A stretch of DNA of 64,000 nt, taken from NCBI GenBank assembly GCA_947069175.1, contig CAMTDV010000023.1, positions 84,392,391 to 84,456,390 of the forward strand. Reading direction: 5' to 3'. Position numbers and translations under genes: made by a program. Below, piece after piece: positions 33,722 to 45,479 of this stretch. Every line of letters starts with the position of its first letter. The first letter of the stretch is position 1. This stretch comes from Scalesia atractyloides. Lineage: Eukaryota > Streptophyta > Magnoliopsida > Asterales > Asteraceae. The notes under the pieces were generated by a model, which saw only the letters and a program-made list of their open reading frames with translations, was not told the DNA's origin and made no database searches.

Positions 33722-36700
33722 TTAGCTAGCTTTTGGAACCCAGACTTGCTTTACATTAGATCTATCATGATTTTGAGCAAGAGAGTTTTCTTTTCTTTTC
33801 CAAAAACAAGTTGAGTCAACAATGCATTTTACTGATTTCTTTAGATTGTCAAATTGATCTGTAAAACTCTTAATGAGATCTTGATTAGGTTTAGAAAATT
33901 TCTTGCTTTTGCAATGTTTCGCAGTATGTCCTAAATGACCACAGGGAAAGCATTGTTTGTAGTTCAATCTTTTCTTCCTGGGTGTTAAGTGCGAAGATGA
34001 TGTATGTGATGAGAATCTGGAGCTGCTTGAGGAATCTGATGATGTAACATGGCTTGAATCTTTGATTTTCTTCTTGTCAGGATGATGTTTGTCTTCAATT
34101 TCGTCTTCACTGTGCTCACTGTCTGATGATAAGGTTGCTGATACTTGACTTTCATTTGACATTTCTCCATCACTCTCTGAAGTTGTTGTGCTTGAAACAT
34201 CTCTGCTGCTTTCTTCAGTAAAGTGTTTATCGGTCTCTGAAGTACCTACAACTGATGGAACAAACTCTGGAATTTCCTCTGTGAGGAACTTTCCAAATCT
34301 GTTTTTCTTCAATTCTGCTACAAAGACAGGAGATTCAAGAATAACATTTTCATCATTAAAAACAGAGTTTAAGTCATGACTCTCAACCTTAGCATGCAAT
34401 TGGTTGTGAGTCTAAAGTGTAGGCGCAAGGCCATTACAGTCATCCCGAACGTTCAATTTTGGCTCAAAGCCGTTACAGTCATCCATCCTAGATAAACTTT
34501 TACAGTTATCCCGAATAGAAATTTTGTTTGTCTTATTACAATTCCAGGCAAACCAGTTAACTGTTGAATAACTGTCGCCTGAGTAACCGATTCCTATTTT
34601 TGAACCTCCACATTCATCTTCCTCGTCGCACCCATCTTCTTGACCCTCACACAGATCTGCATTGCTTTCAGACATGTTAGTATTTTTTTGTGGTTTGTAA
34701 AAAGAATTTTGATCCACAAGATCATTTTTATCGATTAAATCATTTTTAGGATGAGGAGATGGCATAGGGACATAATTTTTGCTGTGCGGAGGAGGAAATA
34801 ATTTTCTTTTATTTCCGAATTTATCCTTATATCCAATTCCATCCTTGATCAATGTCGGTCGTTGGCAGTTTACAATATCAACCAGCACTTTTTGACTAAT
34901 TTTCCATTTATCAACAATGATTTGCAATTTGTTATTTTCGTTTTGAGATTTTTCTAGCTTTTCGGTCAAATCATTTATGATAAAATCTTTTCTGAAAACA
35001 AATTCTTTTAAAGTTTGCATTTCAGCTATAGTTGAATTTAACTTTCGCTGATATGCAGCTTCATTTTCTTTTAGCTCTTGATTAATTTTCAAAATCTTTT
35101 CTTTTTCTTTAATGATGTCAAGGTTGAGAGATTTGTAATGTGCCATGACGTTCAAGCATGGTTTGGAGCAAAGCTTCGCTTTGAATTCATATGGTATGCT
35201 ATTTACCAAATCCTTATCCTTGGTTTCTGACTTCATAGCGGTGGTAGAAGTTCCAACCGCCTCATTCTTGCTGCTACTGATGGATTCTTGAACTGCAGGC
35301 TTCAACTCATTCATTTCAGCTTTCTTTTGTTCCTTCTCTGAGATTTGTTCAGCAGAATTGATAATGCTTTTCAGACCAGCGTCACTTTTGGAATCTTGGA
35401 GGTTTGTTTTTCAACACGATTTGAAGCGGACGTGACAGAGACAGTGGAGATGTTTGCCATGAGGGCCTTGTTAACTTCACCTTTAGCCTCAACTATTTCC
35501 TCTGACCAGTCATAATCTTCCACAACTAAACCCTTTTGATTGTTTTCAGCAATGTTGTCACTCCCTTCAATGGCCACAGGTCTTCTTGTCTGGTTGAGCT
35601 CGGCATTCTCGTTCTTCAGCAATGGACACTCTCTTTAAAATGGCCCAAATTTTTGCAATTGTAACATCTTAGCTTGGACTTGTCAAATCCAGCTTTTCCA
35701 AGGGCCAGCCTTTTTTTCCCGTTTTATCTTGGAATTTCTTCAACCGAAGAGTGATCATTGCCATCTGCCACTTCAAATCCATCTCCTCCATGTCGTCAGG
35801 ATCCACTTGATACATGTCTTCAGCTGTGAGGGAATCTCTCTTCAACTCTCCTGACATAAGAGCCTCATAGCTGCTTAAGAAGGTATTAAACAATGCGACA
35901 TGTTCTGTGGATATTTTAAGTGCTTGAGCGTCGCTGGCCACAGTAGTCTTCTCGGAGGATGACGAGACCTTCACAGAGGTTGCGGAAGCAATCAGATAAG
36001 ATTCGACAGCACTTTGAGAGTTTAATCCACATGAGGTGATAGGAGCAAGAAATGCCATATTCTTGGGGGCCGAGGTTGTAGCAGCTTGTTGAGTAATCTT
36101 CTGAGAATAACCAGTTTGGTTCATCTCTCTTTTGACAATGTCCATTTCAAACGCTTTTAGAGTGTTGATCCATTCTGAGAGTGTAACAGGTGTTGTGCTG
36201 GTTAAGAAAGTCCTCTTAATCATCACGCATTGAAGACTCCATTCTTTGGGGAGAGAATCTAGCAAATTCTTGATCGATGCATAATTTGAGACAGGATTAC
36301 CCACTTTCTTCATCTTAGTTAGCACTCCCAGAAATCGACTTATGTGGTCAGATAAGCTTTCGCCGCGAACACTTCCAAACATGTCATACTCTTTCTGGAC
36401 CATGTCTTGTTTGTTGTCCATGAGTTCCTCATTTCCTTCATAGTGGTCGATTAGTGCTAACCACAGTTCATGTGCTGAGGTGTACTCTTCAAACAAGTTG
36501 TTGTCGTCATTGGACAAGGCCATAGTAAGAGCAGCATGAGCCCTCCGGTCACGTTGAATCAGAGTTCTATTTTCATCTGTGAACGTTGATGGATCTTCAT
36601 TAATTGTACGAATGTCATCACGAATTATCATTGGAACATGCGGACCCACTGTGACTGACATCCATTGAGTATAGTCGGTATACTCAAAGAAGGCTTTGAT

Positions 36701-36811
36701 CCTGTTTTTCCAGCTGCTGAAATCTTCTGATCCATTCAACTTTGGTGGCCTTGTAGCAGTTCCAGTTTCTAGCTCGGCTTGGGCAATCGGATTGAGTTGA
36801 TTGAGAGACAT
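33722..36811 (-). pseudogene. Sirevirus gag, broken
   Basis: Starts at ATG 36811-36809; the open frame extends further upstream, but homology to Gag begins at this methionine with a PPKLNGSEDFSSWKNRIK-type copia capsid motif. The capsid-like region runs to about 35700. A CCHC knuckle (CYNC...GH) sits at about 35640 and is disrupted by a frameshift, with a second shift about 60 bp before it. A long coiled-coil-like, Lys/Glu-rich stretch follows (34412-35314), then an in-frame stop at 34412 and a second CCHC knuckle CFPCGHLGHTAKHC at about 33915-33960. Two knuckles and an extended C-terminus are usual for Sirevirus Gag. Confidence 0.88.
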
Positions 36812-37395
36812 GATTGATGATCGGTGATCAAATACGCTGGAGAGTGATAAATCAGGAAACAAATATGCTGCAAAGAAGACAAATACGCTGGACTGGAGAT
36901 CAAATACGCTGCACTTGAAATCAAAAGCAAAATCCGCTGGATATTCAAAAACAAGCAAAGGTTTAGTTAATTTCGCTGAACACCGTGATAAAATCGCTGA
37001 GGATTTGTATCACTGACTTCGAAGTCGCCTTCGATTAATTTCCTGGCACTATTACGCTCAAACTTAACAAGTCCGCTGGTTTCAACTCAACGTAATTGTT
37101 AAGTACGGCATAAAAATATATACGCTATCTTCAAAAATAAATACGCCCAGAAGGGTTTTAGTACGAACAAAAACCCTCTAATCACCCAAAAACGACTCAA
37201 AATTCATGTTTCTTAGCAGCTAAAAGACCAAAATGTTTGCCAAACCACTGATTAATAACAACTCAAAGATTAAACGCACCAGATCAAGCCATTTTAAGCC
37301 CAAAAATTTGAAAAACCATAAAACTTTGAAAACTTTTGAAAAATCTTCAAAACTTGAATAATCTTAACAAAAACTCAAACAATCAAGAGCATAAA

Positions 37396-37408
37396 GGCTC
37401 TGATACCA
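37396..37408 (-). promoter_or_regulatory. Primer binding site of the Sirevirus
   Basis: Minus strand TGGTATCAGAGCC, three bases inside the 5' LTR: the tRNA-iMet site usual for copia elements. Confidence 0.88.
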
Positions 37409-37411
37409 AAT

Positions 37412-37867
37412 TGTGAGTCCCAAATCTGATTCGGATCACAGTGGTTGATTGTTATCACCCAAACAACTATGGATTAGTTGTTTGAATGTGTGAAAGTTAA
37501 GAAAAACCAAACTATGAAGATGAAGAATCTTGAATGGATCAAACAACTAGTGTTGTATATGAAATCCCAAAAACATGTAATCAATAACAGCACCTGGATA
37601 TTCAGATGTAAGCACAATAGCAAAAATCACAACACAAGAGAATCACCAAAATCTGGTCCAAGAAACTTGGACAATACATTCATTGAAGACCATATTTATA
37701 CAAAATGATTACCCAACGTAATTAACAATTACGCTGAGTTATTAATTACGCCACCATCTTACAACTTTCATACAATTGCACTTTTGACCGTTCTAAATTA
37801 TCTAACTATTATAAACTAGCTCAAACTATAGAATATCAAGTACCAACGGTCTCAAAATGTTCTAACA
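37412..37867 (-). repeat. 5' LTR of the Sirevirus, 456 bp
   Basis: Partner of the LTR at 25138. The palindrome upstream of the TATA box is degraded here (CCCAACGTAATT / AATTACGCTGAG). Scattered differences from the left LTR indicate some age. Confidence 0.95.
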
Positions 37868-37976
37868 AGTTCAATTAATACAATAGATCGTTTCCAAAAC
37901 TCTCTGATTACCAATTGGCAACAATCCCATGGCTATGTCGTAGTTTGTATATGATAATTATTAATTCAGCAACACA

Positions 37977-38309
37977 CAACTACTAGAAAACTTATTTTTT
38001 TTGCTACAAAAGTTTCCCACAACTACAATAAAAATCAAAACAAAACCCTAAAATTTCCCATAATTTTCAACAGAATAGTCACACAATCAACTTTTGTCAC
38101 CATTTCGTCGCAAATATTACTATATTTGCCACAATTTTTCACAAATATTTTTTTTTATTCATTAACATCCGTTAATAGTTAATATAATAAAAATTACAAT
38201 TTATACAACTCAAAAATCATTTTTGTCGCCATGTACGACAACTATGACCTGTTTTCAACAATTTCACAACGAATATTGTTGTCGCAAATTAGGTTGCTTT
38301 CTAGTAGTG
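37977..38309. mobile_element. CACTA-like MITE
   Basis: Ends read CAACTACTAGAAA (left) and TTTCTAGTAGTG (right, inverse), close to the CACTACTAGAAA terminus of CACTA/Spm elements. The interior is AT-rich with repeated GTCGCAAAT / TTGCGAC words. A second CACTACTACAAAA-type end starts at 38321. The target duplication is not clear. Confidence 0.5.
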
Positions 38310-38895
38310 CATCAGACTTTTCACTACTACAAAAGTAGGGAAAAGCCATCGAAATTTTGGAATTGACAAAAACTTTCAAAATATTATTGGTTAATACACG
38401 ACAAATATCAAATTGTCTCGAATATTTAGCGACCTGAACATAATTTATAGCAAAGTAGTGACTAAAACAAAAGCGGTACCAAAACAACTACCGGATAACT
38501 CAGCTACTACTCACCCACACTAGTTATAAGTTCATTAAACAATTAAAGTAAATCTTGGATGGGTTTTGTCAAGGATTAATCTTTCTTGACAAAGAACACA
38601 ATAAACAATAAATGAGTATCACTAACAATAAATGAGTATCACTAACAACAGTCCATTTTGTTAGAAGTCCGTCGTTGAAAGTTGTTAACAAGAATCGTGA
38701 ATGATAACTTATGTTTATATATATTTTATCTTATATATTGATGCGCTTCTATTTTACTTTCATATATAAGGGTACATCTTTCATTAACATGAAAAAATAT
38801 ATGTTGAGGAAGAGCACTAACTAAGGCCCATGTTGATGCTGCTTTATTAAAAAAGCAGCCAACTTATTTTATTCAGTCCATTAATAAGATGTTGG
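38310..38895. other. Non-coding, possible second CACTA end
   Basis: It opens with CACTACTACAAAAGTAGGG, which looks like another CACTA terminus; the rest is AT-rich. A hairpin GCTGCTTT / AAAGCAGC lies at about 38836-38857. I see no gene. Confidence 0.4.
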
Positions 38896-39129
38896 TTGTA
38901 TAGTGTATCTTGTGTTGGAACTTGGATGGTGCATTGCTTCCCTTGGTCTAGTGGTGGTGACATGACTGATACTAAGGACACATCAATTAGTAATTGCCTC
39001 ATGCATGTGGATCAAGAAGATCATGGGCTCACAACTCCTCTTTTCGATTGTGTGAAGTTGGTTGAGTCAAACTCACTTGGAGACCCACCATATTTAAAAG
39101 ATGACGTGTCTATAGACATGGTTGTATGA
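38896..39129 (+). other. Unrecognised ORF, possible gene fragment
   Basis: A 77-codon frame whose second half (NCLMHVDQEDHG, VESNSLGDPPYLKDD) has protein-like composition compared with the surrounding AT-rich DNA. I do not recognise the family. An AG before GTGGTGACATGACTG at about 38952 could be an exon border, so this may be the last exon of a captured gene fragment. No promoter, partner exon or neighbour supports expression. Confidence 0.25.
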
Positions 39130-40504
39130 TCTTTATATTCTATTATTAAATGGCTCTAGGTAGTCCGGTATGACAATATATATGCCGTCTTTATTACAGG
39201 TGAATATATTTTTTTTTATTTTTTTAAACATCTAACTCACACACTGTAACATCCTAGGTAAATCAAACTTAATTTGTGAGCTCAACATTCTAGGTAACAT
39301 CCAGAAAGTCTAACTCACACAAAGGCCTCAACTATCACCAACATGTTTTAGGAGCATTGGTTGTGGATCTCATTGGTTGTGGATCTCATCAGGACTTCAT
39401 TGTTAAGTGTGTTCAAGTGGAAGTGGTATCAGATGAGTGACCGTGACCTCCTGAAAAGTCTCCACTTGGGATATTAAAAACAAATCCGTGAACCCCTTGT
39501 TGGCAAAGCGCCAATATTGGTGGTACGATGCCCGGATGTTACATACATCATGTATATAAACTTACTTATAAATCTACACTAATGTTCACATGATAAAATA
39601 ACCCTCAAGGCCTCGACCACTTAGGAAAGAACACCTTTACAACACACCTTAATGCGGCTAGGCTTAAAGGCGTCAAGCCCCTTGATAATAAATATATATA
39701 GTACATTTTTAAGACTATGAACACACAAAACTACTTTCGAAGATTATGCAAAACAATATAAATCTTCTACAACTGAACCTTTTTGTGCGGGATGAACACG
39801 GAGTAACAAATATTCTGGGTTACATGGTCTCAGAAAAACTCGGAATTCTAGTCTAAAACACCAATTAATGGATATACATGTACTGTTACAATAATGTATT
39901 AACAATTATAATCTCCTCAATTGCTATGAAGATGATGGGTAAAAATTGATCAAGAAGGCTTTCTTTGTTTTTTTTAAATCTTATTCTAGATGACAATTGC
40001 TTGTGATCCAGAAAGTCATAATAGCTTCCTTAGATTAAGAACGTTGCATTAATTTCCCATCATCAAGTGTTGATTTGCTTGAATTGCCTAATCTTCACAC
40101 ACTGACATTATATAATACAAGGAATCCTTTGTCTTAGGTTGGTTAACAGATAACCATCCATGATCCATTGACGCCAACATCAACTAGTGCTTAGGAAGTT
40201 TATGCTCCACTAACCTTGTAACGGGCTGGTGAAAAAAATAACTGGCGTTCAGTCCTTATGCAAAACACTTAACATGTATCTCCTTAAGTCTTGAACACTA
40301 AACAGTGTAAGAGTGGTATATACATAACTCTAATTTTAAAAAGTGTTTACACTGATTATATCTCTACATTGACATAGTTAAAACCCTCTAAATTAACAAA
40401 TCGTTGATCAACTTTTTGAACCGTAAATCTTTCACTCTAACATGCTGTGATCAAACATGAACACGATATTTAAGTATAGAATGTAAATAGCATCATCAAA
40501 TCTA
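39130..40504. other. No recognisable gene
   Basis: AT-rich. The words TGTAACATCC at 39245 and GGATGTTACA at 39534 are inverted copies about 290 bp apart, perhaps ends of LTR fragments. Nothing else is definable. Confidence 0.4.
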
Positions 40505-40571
40505 TATACTGAATAGGTTTCCATGTTCATTGAAAAACTGAGATACAAGATACAATATATGGACAAGAATG

Positions 40572-43229
40572 TTACACTAAGGTACTATTATCTAACATCC
40601 CCCACAAGCTCAACGGTGGTGGACCAATACAAAGCATTTGCCGAAAAATGTTGAATTGAGAACTTGGGAAACTTTTAGTAAAAAAGTGAGCCACATGAAG
40701 CTTAGTCGGAACAAATTTAGTGGCCAATTTTCCTCCGGTCACCAGTTCACGCAGAAAATGATAATCTAGATCTTTGTGTTTGGCCCGTTTATAAGAGATG
40801 GGATTTTGAGTAAAAATAGTGCTTTGGTTGTCACAAAGGATAGTCGCTCTTTCCAAAGGTAAAGCATGAAGTTCCTGAAGAAGATGGGTTCTATAGTAGT
40901 GTCGGCCATGGCTCTGTATTTGGATTCACAACTGGGTCTGGAAACAGTCGATTGCTTTTTAGCACCGAATGAAATGAGATTTCCTCCCAAAAATATAGAA
41001 TAACTATAAGTGGAATGACGAGCTTCCAAGCAACAGCCCAATCAGCATTAGAGTATGATGTGTGAGTAGGGCAACTTTAGTGTATCCCAAAGGTAATGGT
41101 GGCCTTGAGATAGTGCAAAATTCTTTTAACTTCTTGATAATGAGCAATGGTCGGAGCATGCAAACTTGATTTACAGCATAGGCGATCTCAGGTCTCGTGA
41201 TCGTGAAGTTTTGGAGAGCACCTACTATGGAACGATAATGAATAGCATTCGGAAACAAGTCACCCCTGTAGAAACAAAGGAAAATTGGTGCTTAAGGGTG
41301 TTGGTGCAGGTTTTGCATTCAACATCTTAGCATGAGTTAGAATATCCAAGGTATATTTAGATTGATTAAAAAAAGACCATTATGAGTATAGGTAACCTCC
41401 AGTCTCAAAAGGTAGTTTAGTTTCCCAAGATCCTTGATAGCAAATTCTTTATTAAGGTAGGATATCAGTGACTTGAGAGTGGTTTGTTGGTTGCTTCGTT
41501 AAGATAAGATCATCAACATACACAAGTAGGTACATGAACATGAGTCACGTTTACATTTATAGATGAACAAAGATGGATCCGCTCGACTACATAAGAAACC
41601 ATTGTTGGTAAGAAACAAGCTTAGACGATGAAACCATGCCTTGGAGCTTGTTTTAAACAATAGATAGCTTTGCCTTAACTGAGAGGGACATTGTGGATCA
41701 ATAAAGCCCTCAGGTTGTTCCATAAAACCACTTTTAGTGAGATGGCCATGCAAGAAGGCATTATTGACATCCAATTGATGAAGATTCCAACTATTTACAA
41801 CGGCTAAGGCTAGAACAGTGCGCACAGTGTAGCTTTAACAACGAGGCTGAACATATAAGAGTAGTCGAGGCCCAGGACTTAGGTGAAGCCCTGAGCAACG
41901 ATTCTGGCTTTGTAACGATCAATGGACCCATCTGACTGAAATTTAGTTCTAAAAGCCACTCTGGACCGACAACAATGGCATTTGTTGGTCGAGGAACAAG
42001 AATCCAAGTTTGATACTTATGAAGGGCATGAAGTTCCTCTTCCATGGCACGAATCTATTCTGTATCTTTAGATGACACATTATAAGTTTTATGATCATTC
42101 GGATAAAATAAAGCATGATTTAGAGGAATCGTGTGCGTATGGGCCAAGTCCAGACGATGGCGTGGTTTAAATATGTCGGCTTTAGCTTGGGTGACCATTG
42201 GTAAGACAGAAGTGGCGGAGGAATAACTATGGTCGTCATAGCTGGTGAGGAGGTTGCAAAGGGTAAGGAATGTGGAGAGGTGGTTGGTGTTGTGGTCAGT
42301 GTGGAGGATGGTGTAGCAGATGGGCTTTGCGGTGTAGGCGGGTGAGGGATGATGATATGTAGGGCTGGTGTAATGGGTTGGGTGGTAGTTGGGCTGGGAT
42401 TATGGGCTGAGTGAGGTTGGTTCAGAACTGGTTTTGGGAATGTCAGCTGAGTTGCGGCCAGGGGAAATGGAATGGGGACAGGAGGTGGGATTTAATTATG
42501 TGTTGAAGATGGATTGGGAATAAAAGCAATAGTGAGTTCCTTAGTTTTAGTGAAATTATTAATTGTGAGGCATCAGTGAGAGATATATCCAAAAAAAATG
42601 GACCCCTCAAGCATATTAATAGGTATGGCAGTGGTGGTTATATCAACTGGAAAATGATTCTCGTCAAAGCGAGCATGTCGGGTAACATATATGTGAGAGG
42701 TGCTCGCGTCTAGGATTTTATACCCATGTATTTTGAACAATAGCCAAGAAAAATGCACGGAATGCTCCGAGGAGATAATTTATGCAGGGCATAACACGAA
42801 GGAAAGGGAAGACACGACAACCAAAAGACCGAAAAGAAGCAGAGTTTGGTGTTTGGTGGTATAAAATTTCTATGGGTGACTTCCCATGTAACAATGTAGT
42901 CGATTTATCATAAAGACCACCGATGAGAAGGCATTAACCGAATATGTAGCGGGTAACTTGTCATGAAATAAATAATATGGCCAAGAGAGTTTCAACAATG
43001 TGCCTATGTTTTCGTTCAACCCGGCCATTTTGTTGTACTGGGGTATATTGACAGAACATATGGTGAAAAATTCCATTTTGTTCACGCAAGTGTCAGACAC
43101 AATTGTTTGTGAATTATGTCCACCATCACTTTGAATTTTTTTTATTTTTGTGAAGAGTTGTGTTTGAACAAAGGGTGTGGATATAGATAATGCATCAACA
43201 AAATCGGACTTTGCCTGTAACGGGCACAT
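40572..43229 (-). pseudogene. Ale-type pol relic: integrase, RT, RNase H
   Basis: Integrase core at 42870-43229 (QSDGGH near the second aspartate; the PQQNGMAER-type motif is degraded). RT at 41499-42045, with QLDVNNAFLHG and EQPEGF. The YVDD box lies at about 41507-41518 but is entered in the wrong frame because of a shift just before it. RNase H covers 40572-41258 (RSIVGALQ, ADW region damaged, LCDNQS). Numerous stops, shifts and small deletions are present. The part 40811-42160 is duplicated at 62471-63838. Confidence 0.85.
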
Positions 43230-44313
43230 TTAAGTAAAACGAGAATAGTCGTCAATGAAGGCGACATAATACGAAAAATTGTCAACCAGTTTTATTGGGG
43301 ATGGACCCCATAAGTCATAACATATTATTTCTGAATGTGAAGAAGCCTGTTTATTATTAGCAATAAAAGGTTGTCGTTTAAAGATTTCGCAAGTTCACAT
43401 AGGGAACAAAGACCCGGTTTAGTTAAAATTGAAGTAATAAATAACCATTATTTTTCAACATAGAAACGACATCAAAATTAACATGCACATGTCGAGAATG
43501 CCATAAGTCAAAAGAAGCTTTCTAACATGAAGGTGTGGAGAGTAAAGCTTCATGGGTGTTGTGAGAATATAGAGTTCATTTTCTCGGCAACCACGCGCTA
43601 GAGTTTGCTTGGTTCAACAGTCCTGAATATAAAAATAAGGATAGAACACAACATCAACAGGATTATCTTCAATTAGTTTTCCAATAGAGAGGATATTGTT
43701 GTTGAGATTTGGTACCACCGAAACATTATTAAGATTAAGATTACCTAGAATTTTTGTGTGACCGATGTGAGTTATAGGTAAAGATTGGCCGTTAACGAAA
43801 TAAACTTTTGATTACCTTGGTCGGGTCGAATTCTGAAGTGTAGTATTTGTGGGTAGCATATGAGTAGAGGCGTCTAGTCCGGAATGGTAAAGTGTATGTG
43901 GCATTGAGCATGAAACGCCTGAGCCTACTAATCAGCAGACGGAGTAGCCGACACAACAAAGGAAGCGAGTTGATAACATTGACTTGTGTAGTGTACCGAT
44001 TTGCAGCATAGTTAGCAAGTTGGTGATCGATTACTACATGCCATACTTCTGGTGGAGCCACGAATATTGTTGGATTGAGACCGATTAGGCATGTATTGGG
44101 CCTGTGGAGTCCTATTCGGTCGAAATGTTGGGTCGTGAGCATTGGGCCGGGCAGATTGCCCTTAGGCCATAAAAGTAACAATGGGCATAAAACTAGTGCC
44201 ATGTAAGTTTTTCACAAGCAACTCATGGCTCTCTGCGCTGGCCAAAATATCCACAAAAGTAGGAATAGGATGGACCGAGCGAACAGTTGTGGGGAAACTT
44301 TCAAAGGCGGTTC

Positions 44314-44815
44314 CTAGCACACACAAAAACTATCCATAAAGTCCATAGGGTGCCTAATGGCACTAAGTTGGTCACATATGGCTTTGAAGGCACAACCAAA
44401 TTCAGCAATGGATTTGTCTCCCTTCTTTAGAGCATGGAGGTTGTCACGTAAATTTTTTGACACTTTCAACCAAGATGTTACAAAAAGCTTCTTCAAGTGC
44501 AACCCATATCTCACGAGCTGATGGTATGCTAACAGTGACTAATAGGGCTTCTTCAGTCAAGGAAGCATTGAGAAGAATGATGGCTTGTTGTTCGTCTTTA
44601 AGCCAAGTGAGGTAATCCGGGTTGTTGACCTCCTTGTCATTAGTGCGATTAGGTGGAGGGGCGGATTGAGTGCCAACTACATGATAGAAGAGTTGTTGGT
44701 AAGAGAGAAGAGGAGGCATTTGAGTTCTCCAATAGAGGTAGTTGGAGGAAGAAAGCTTAATAGCGATCATGGGAGCCAAACCAGACATTGGAGATGTGTG
44801 GTGGTAGAAGAACAA
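44314..44815 (-). pseudogene. Ale-type gag relic
   Basis: The copia capsid pattern is plain: KLSSSNYLYWRTQM near the start, then W and L spacing through SAREIWVALEEAF. The frame breaks near 44460 and continues in another frame with DNLHALKKGDKSIAEF to about 44314. The zinc knuckle region further downstream is not recognisable. Confidence 0.82.
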
Positions 44816-45064
44816 GCCATGAGGTTAGATTGTAGGGGAAGTGAGAAAGGAACATGATCGGTTGGAAGAAGAAGAAGGATTAGGGAAGAAGTGGATCGGT
44901 TGGGAAGAAAAAAGGATTAGGAAACTCAACCACAAAGGATATGGCTAATAACATGAATAAGTTTCAATGTTCATTAAATAAACTTAGATACAAGATACAA
45001 TATAGAAAGGTATAACAAATACAACCATAGACTATCTAGTAAATACAAAGCTATATATCTGACA

Positions 45065-45479
45065 TTACAACACAAAACATAAGCACTTCCCTTATGTTTT
45101 ACCCCCATCGGGGATTTCTATGTGAAAGTCATGTATGCACCTTTTGTAGCTATTTCTTTTAAATTATTAGTTCCTGTTTTGGTTCAACATATATCAGTCA
45201 TCTCAACATCTTGCATAAAAAATGCATTATAAACGTAAGTTATAGACTAAATGGTGAACATTAATGAACCATAATTGTTGATATATTTCATTTCTATTCT
45301 ATAAATATTGAAAAAGAACAAAATTTATAACTGAATTACAGATAACAAAATTGTTGAATTCTCCCTCTTTAATCTCTTCTTAACTAGTCTCACTAGTGGG
45401 AGAATTTGGCCTAAAATGAGGAAAAAAAATATCAAAGAAAAAGGTCCAGAAAAAGATCGAGACAAAAGATGAAGGGTTG
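45065..45479. other. Downstream flank of the CIA2-like gene
   Basis: AT-rich. 45389-45412 repeats 22 of 24 bases of the last exon (45489-45512) exactly 100 bp further downstream. No other feature is seen; the 3' UTR and poly(A) site should lie here but are not marked by a clear signal. Confidence 0.5.

Larger units (their letters stand above)
25138..37867 (-). mobile_element. Sirevirus-type Ty1/copia element, complete ends, 12.7 kb
   Basis: Minus-strand element with LTRs at 25138-25592 and 37412-37867 and a perfect 5-bp target duplication AGTTC (25133-25137 and 37868-37872). On the minus strand the order is 5' LTR, primer site (37396-37408), gag with two zinc knuckles, protease, integrase, RT, RNase H, then a long third ORF in envelope position, a polypurine tract and the 3' LTR. 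This gene order, large Gag and post-pol ORF match the Sirevirus (SIRE/Maximus) lineage. Every frame is broken by several stops or shifts, so the copy is inactive. Confidence 0.93.
40510..45064 (-). mobile_element. Ale-type Ty1/copia relic with short LTRs
   Basis: About 4.55 kb. Short direct LTRs at 40510-40597 (88 bp) and 44954-45064 (111 bp) share TGAATARGTTTCMATGTTCATT and AGATACAAGATACAATAT. A polypurine tract (minus GAGCTTGTGGGGGATG) follows the left LTR. Between them lie gag, integrase, RT and RNase H remains in minus orientation. Short LTRs and total size fit the Ale lineage. No matching target duplication was found, and the primer site is decayed. Confidence 0.82.

Noticed and set aside
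39245..39543. Inverted TGTAACATCC / GGATGTTACA as a MITE
   Set aside because: The flanks do not match as a target duplication, and the word is also a common gypsy LTR start, so two LTR fragments explain it equally well.
40510..45064. Target duplication for the Ale-type element
   Set aside because: Flanking five-mers TATAC and TTACA do not match; boundaries may be off by a few bases or the duplication has decayed.
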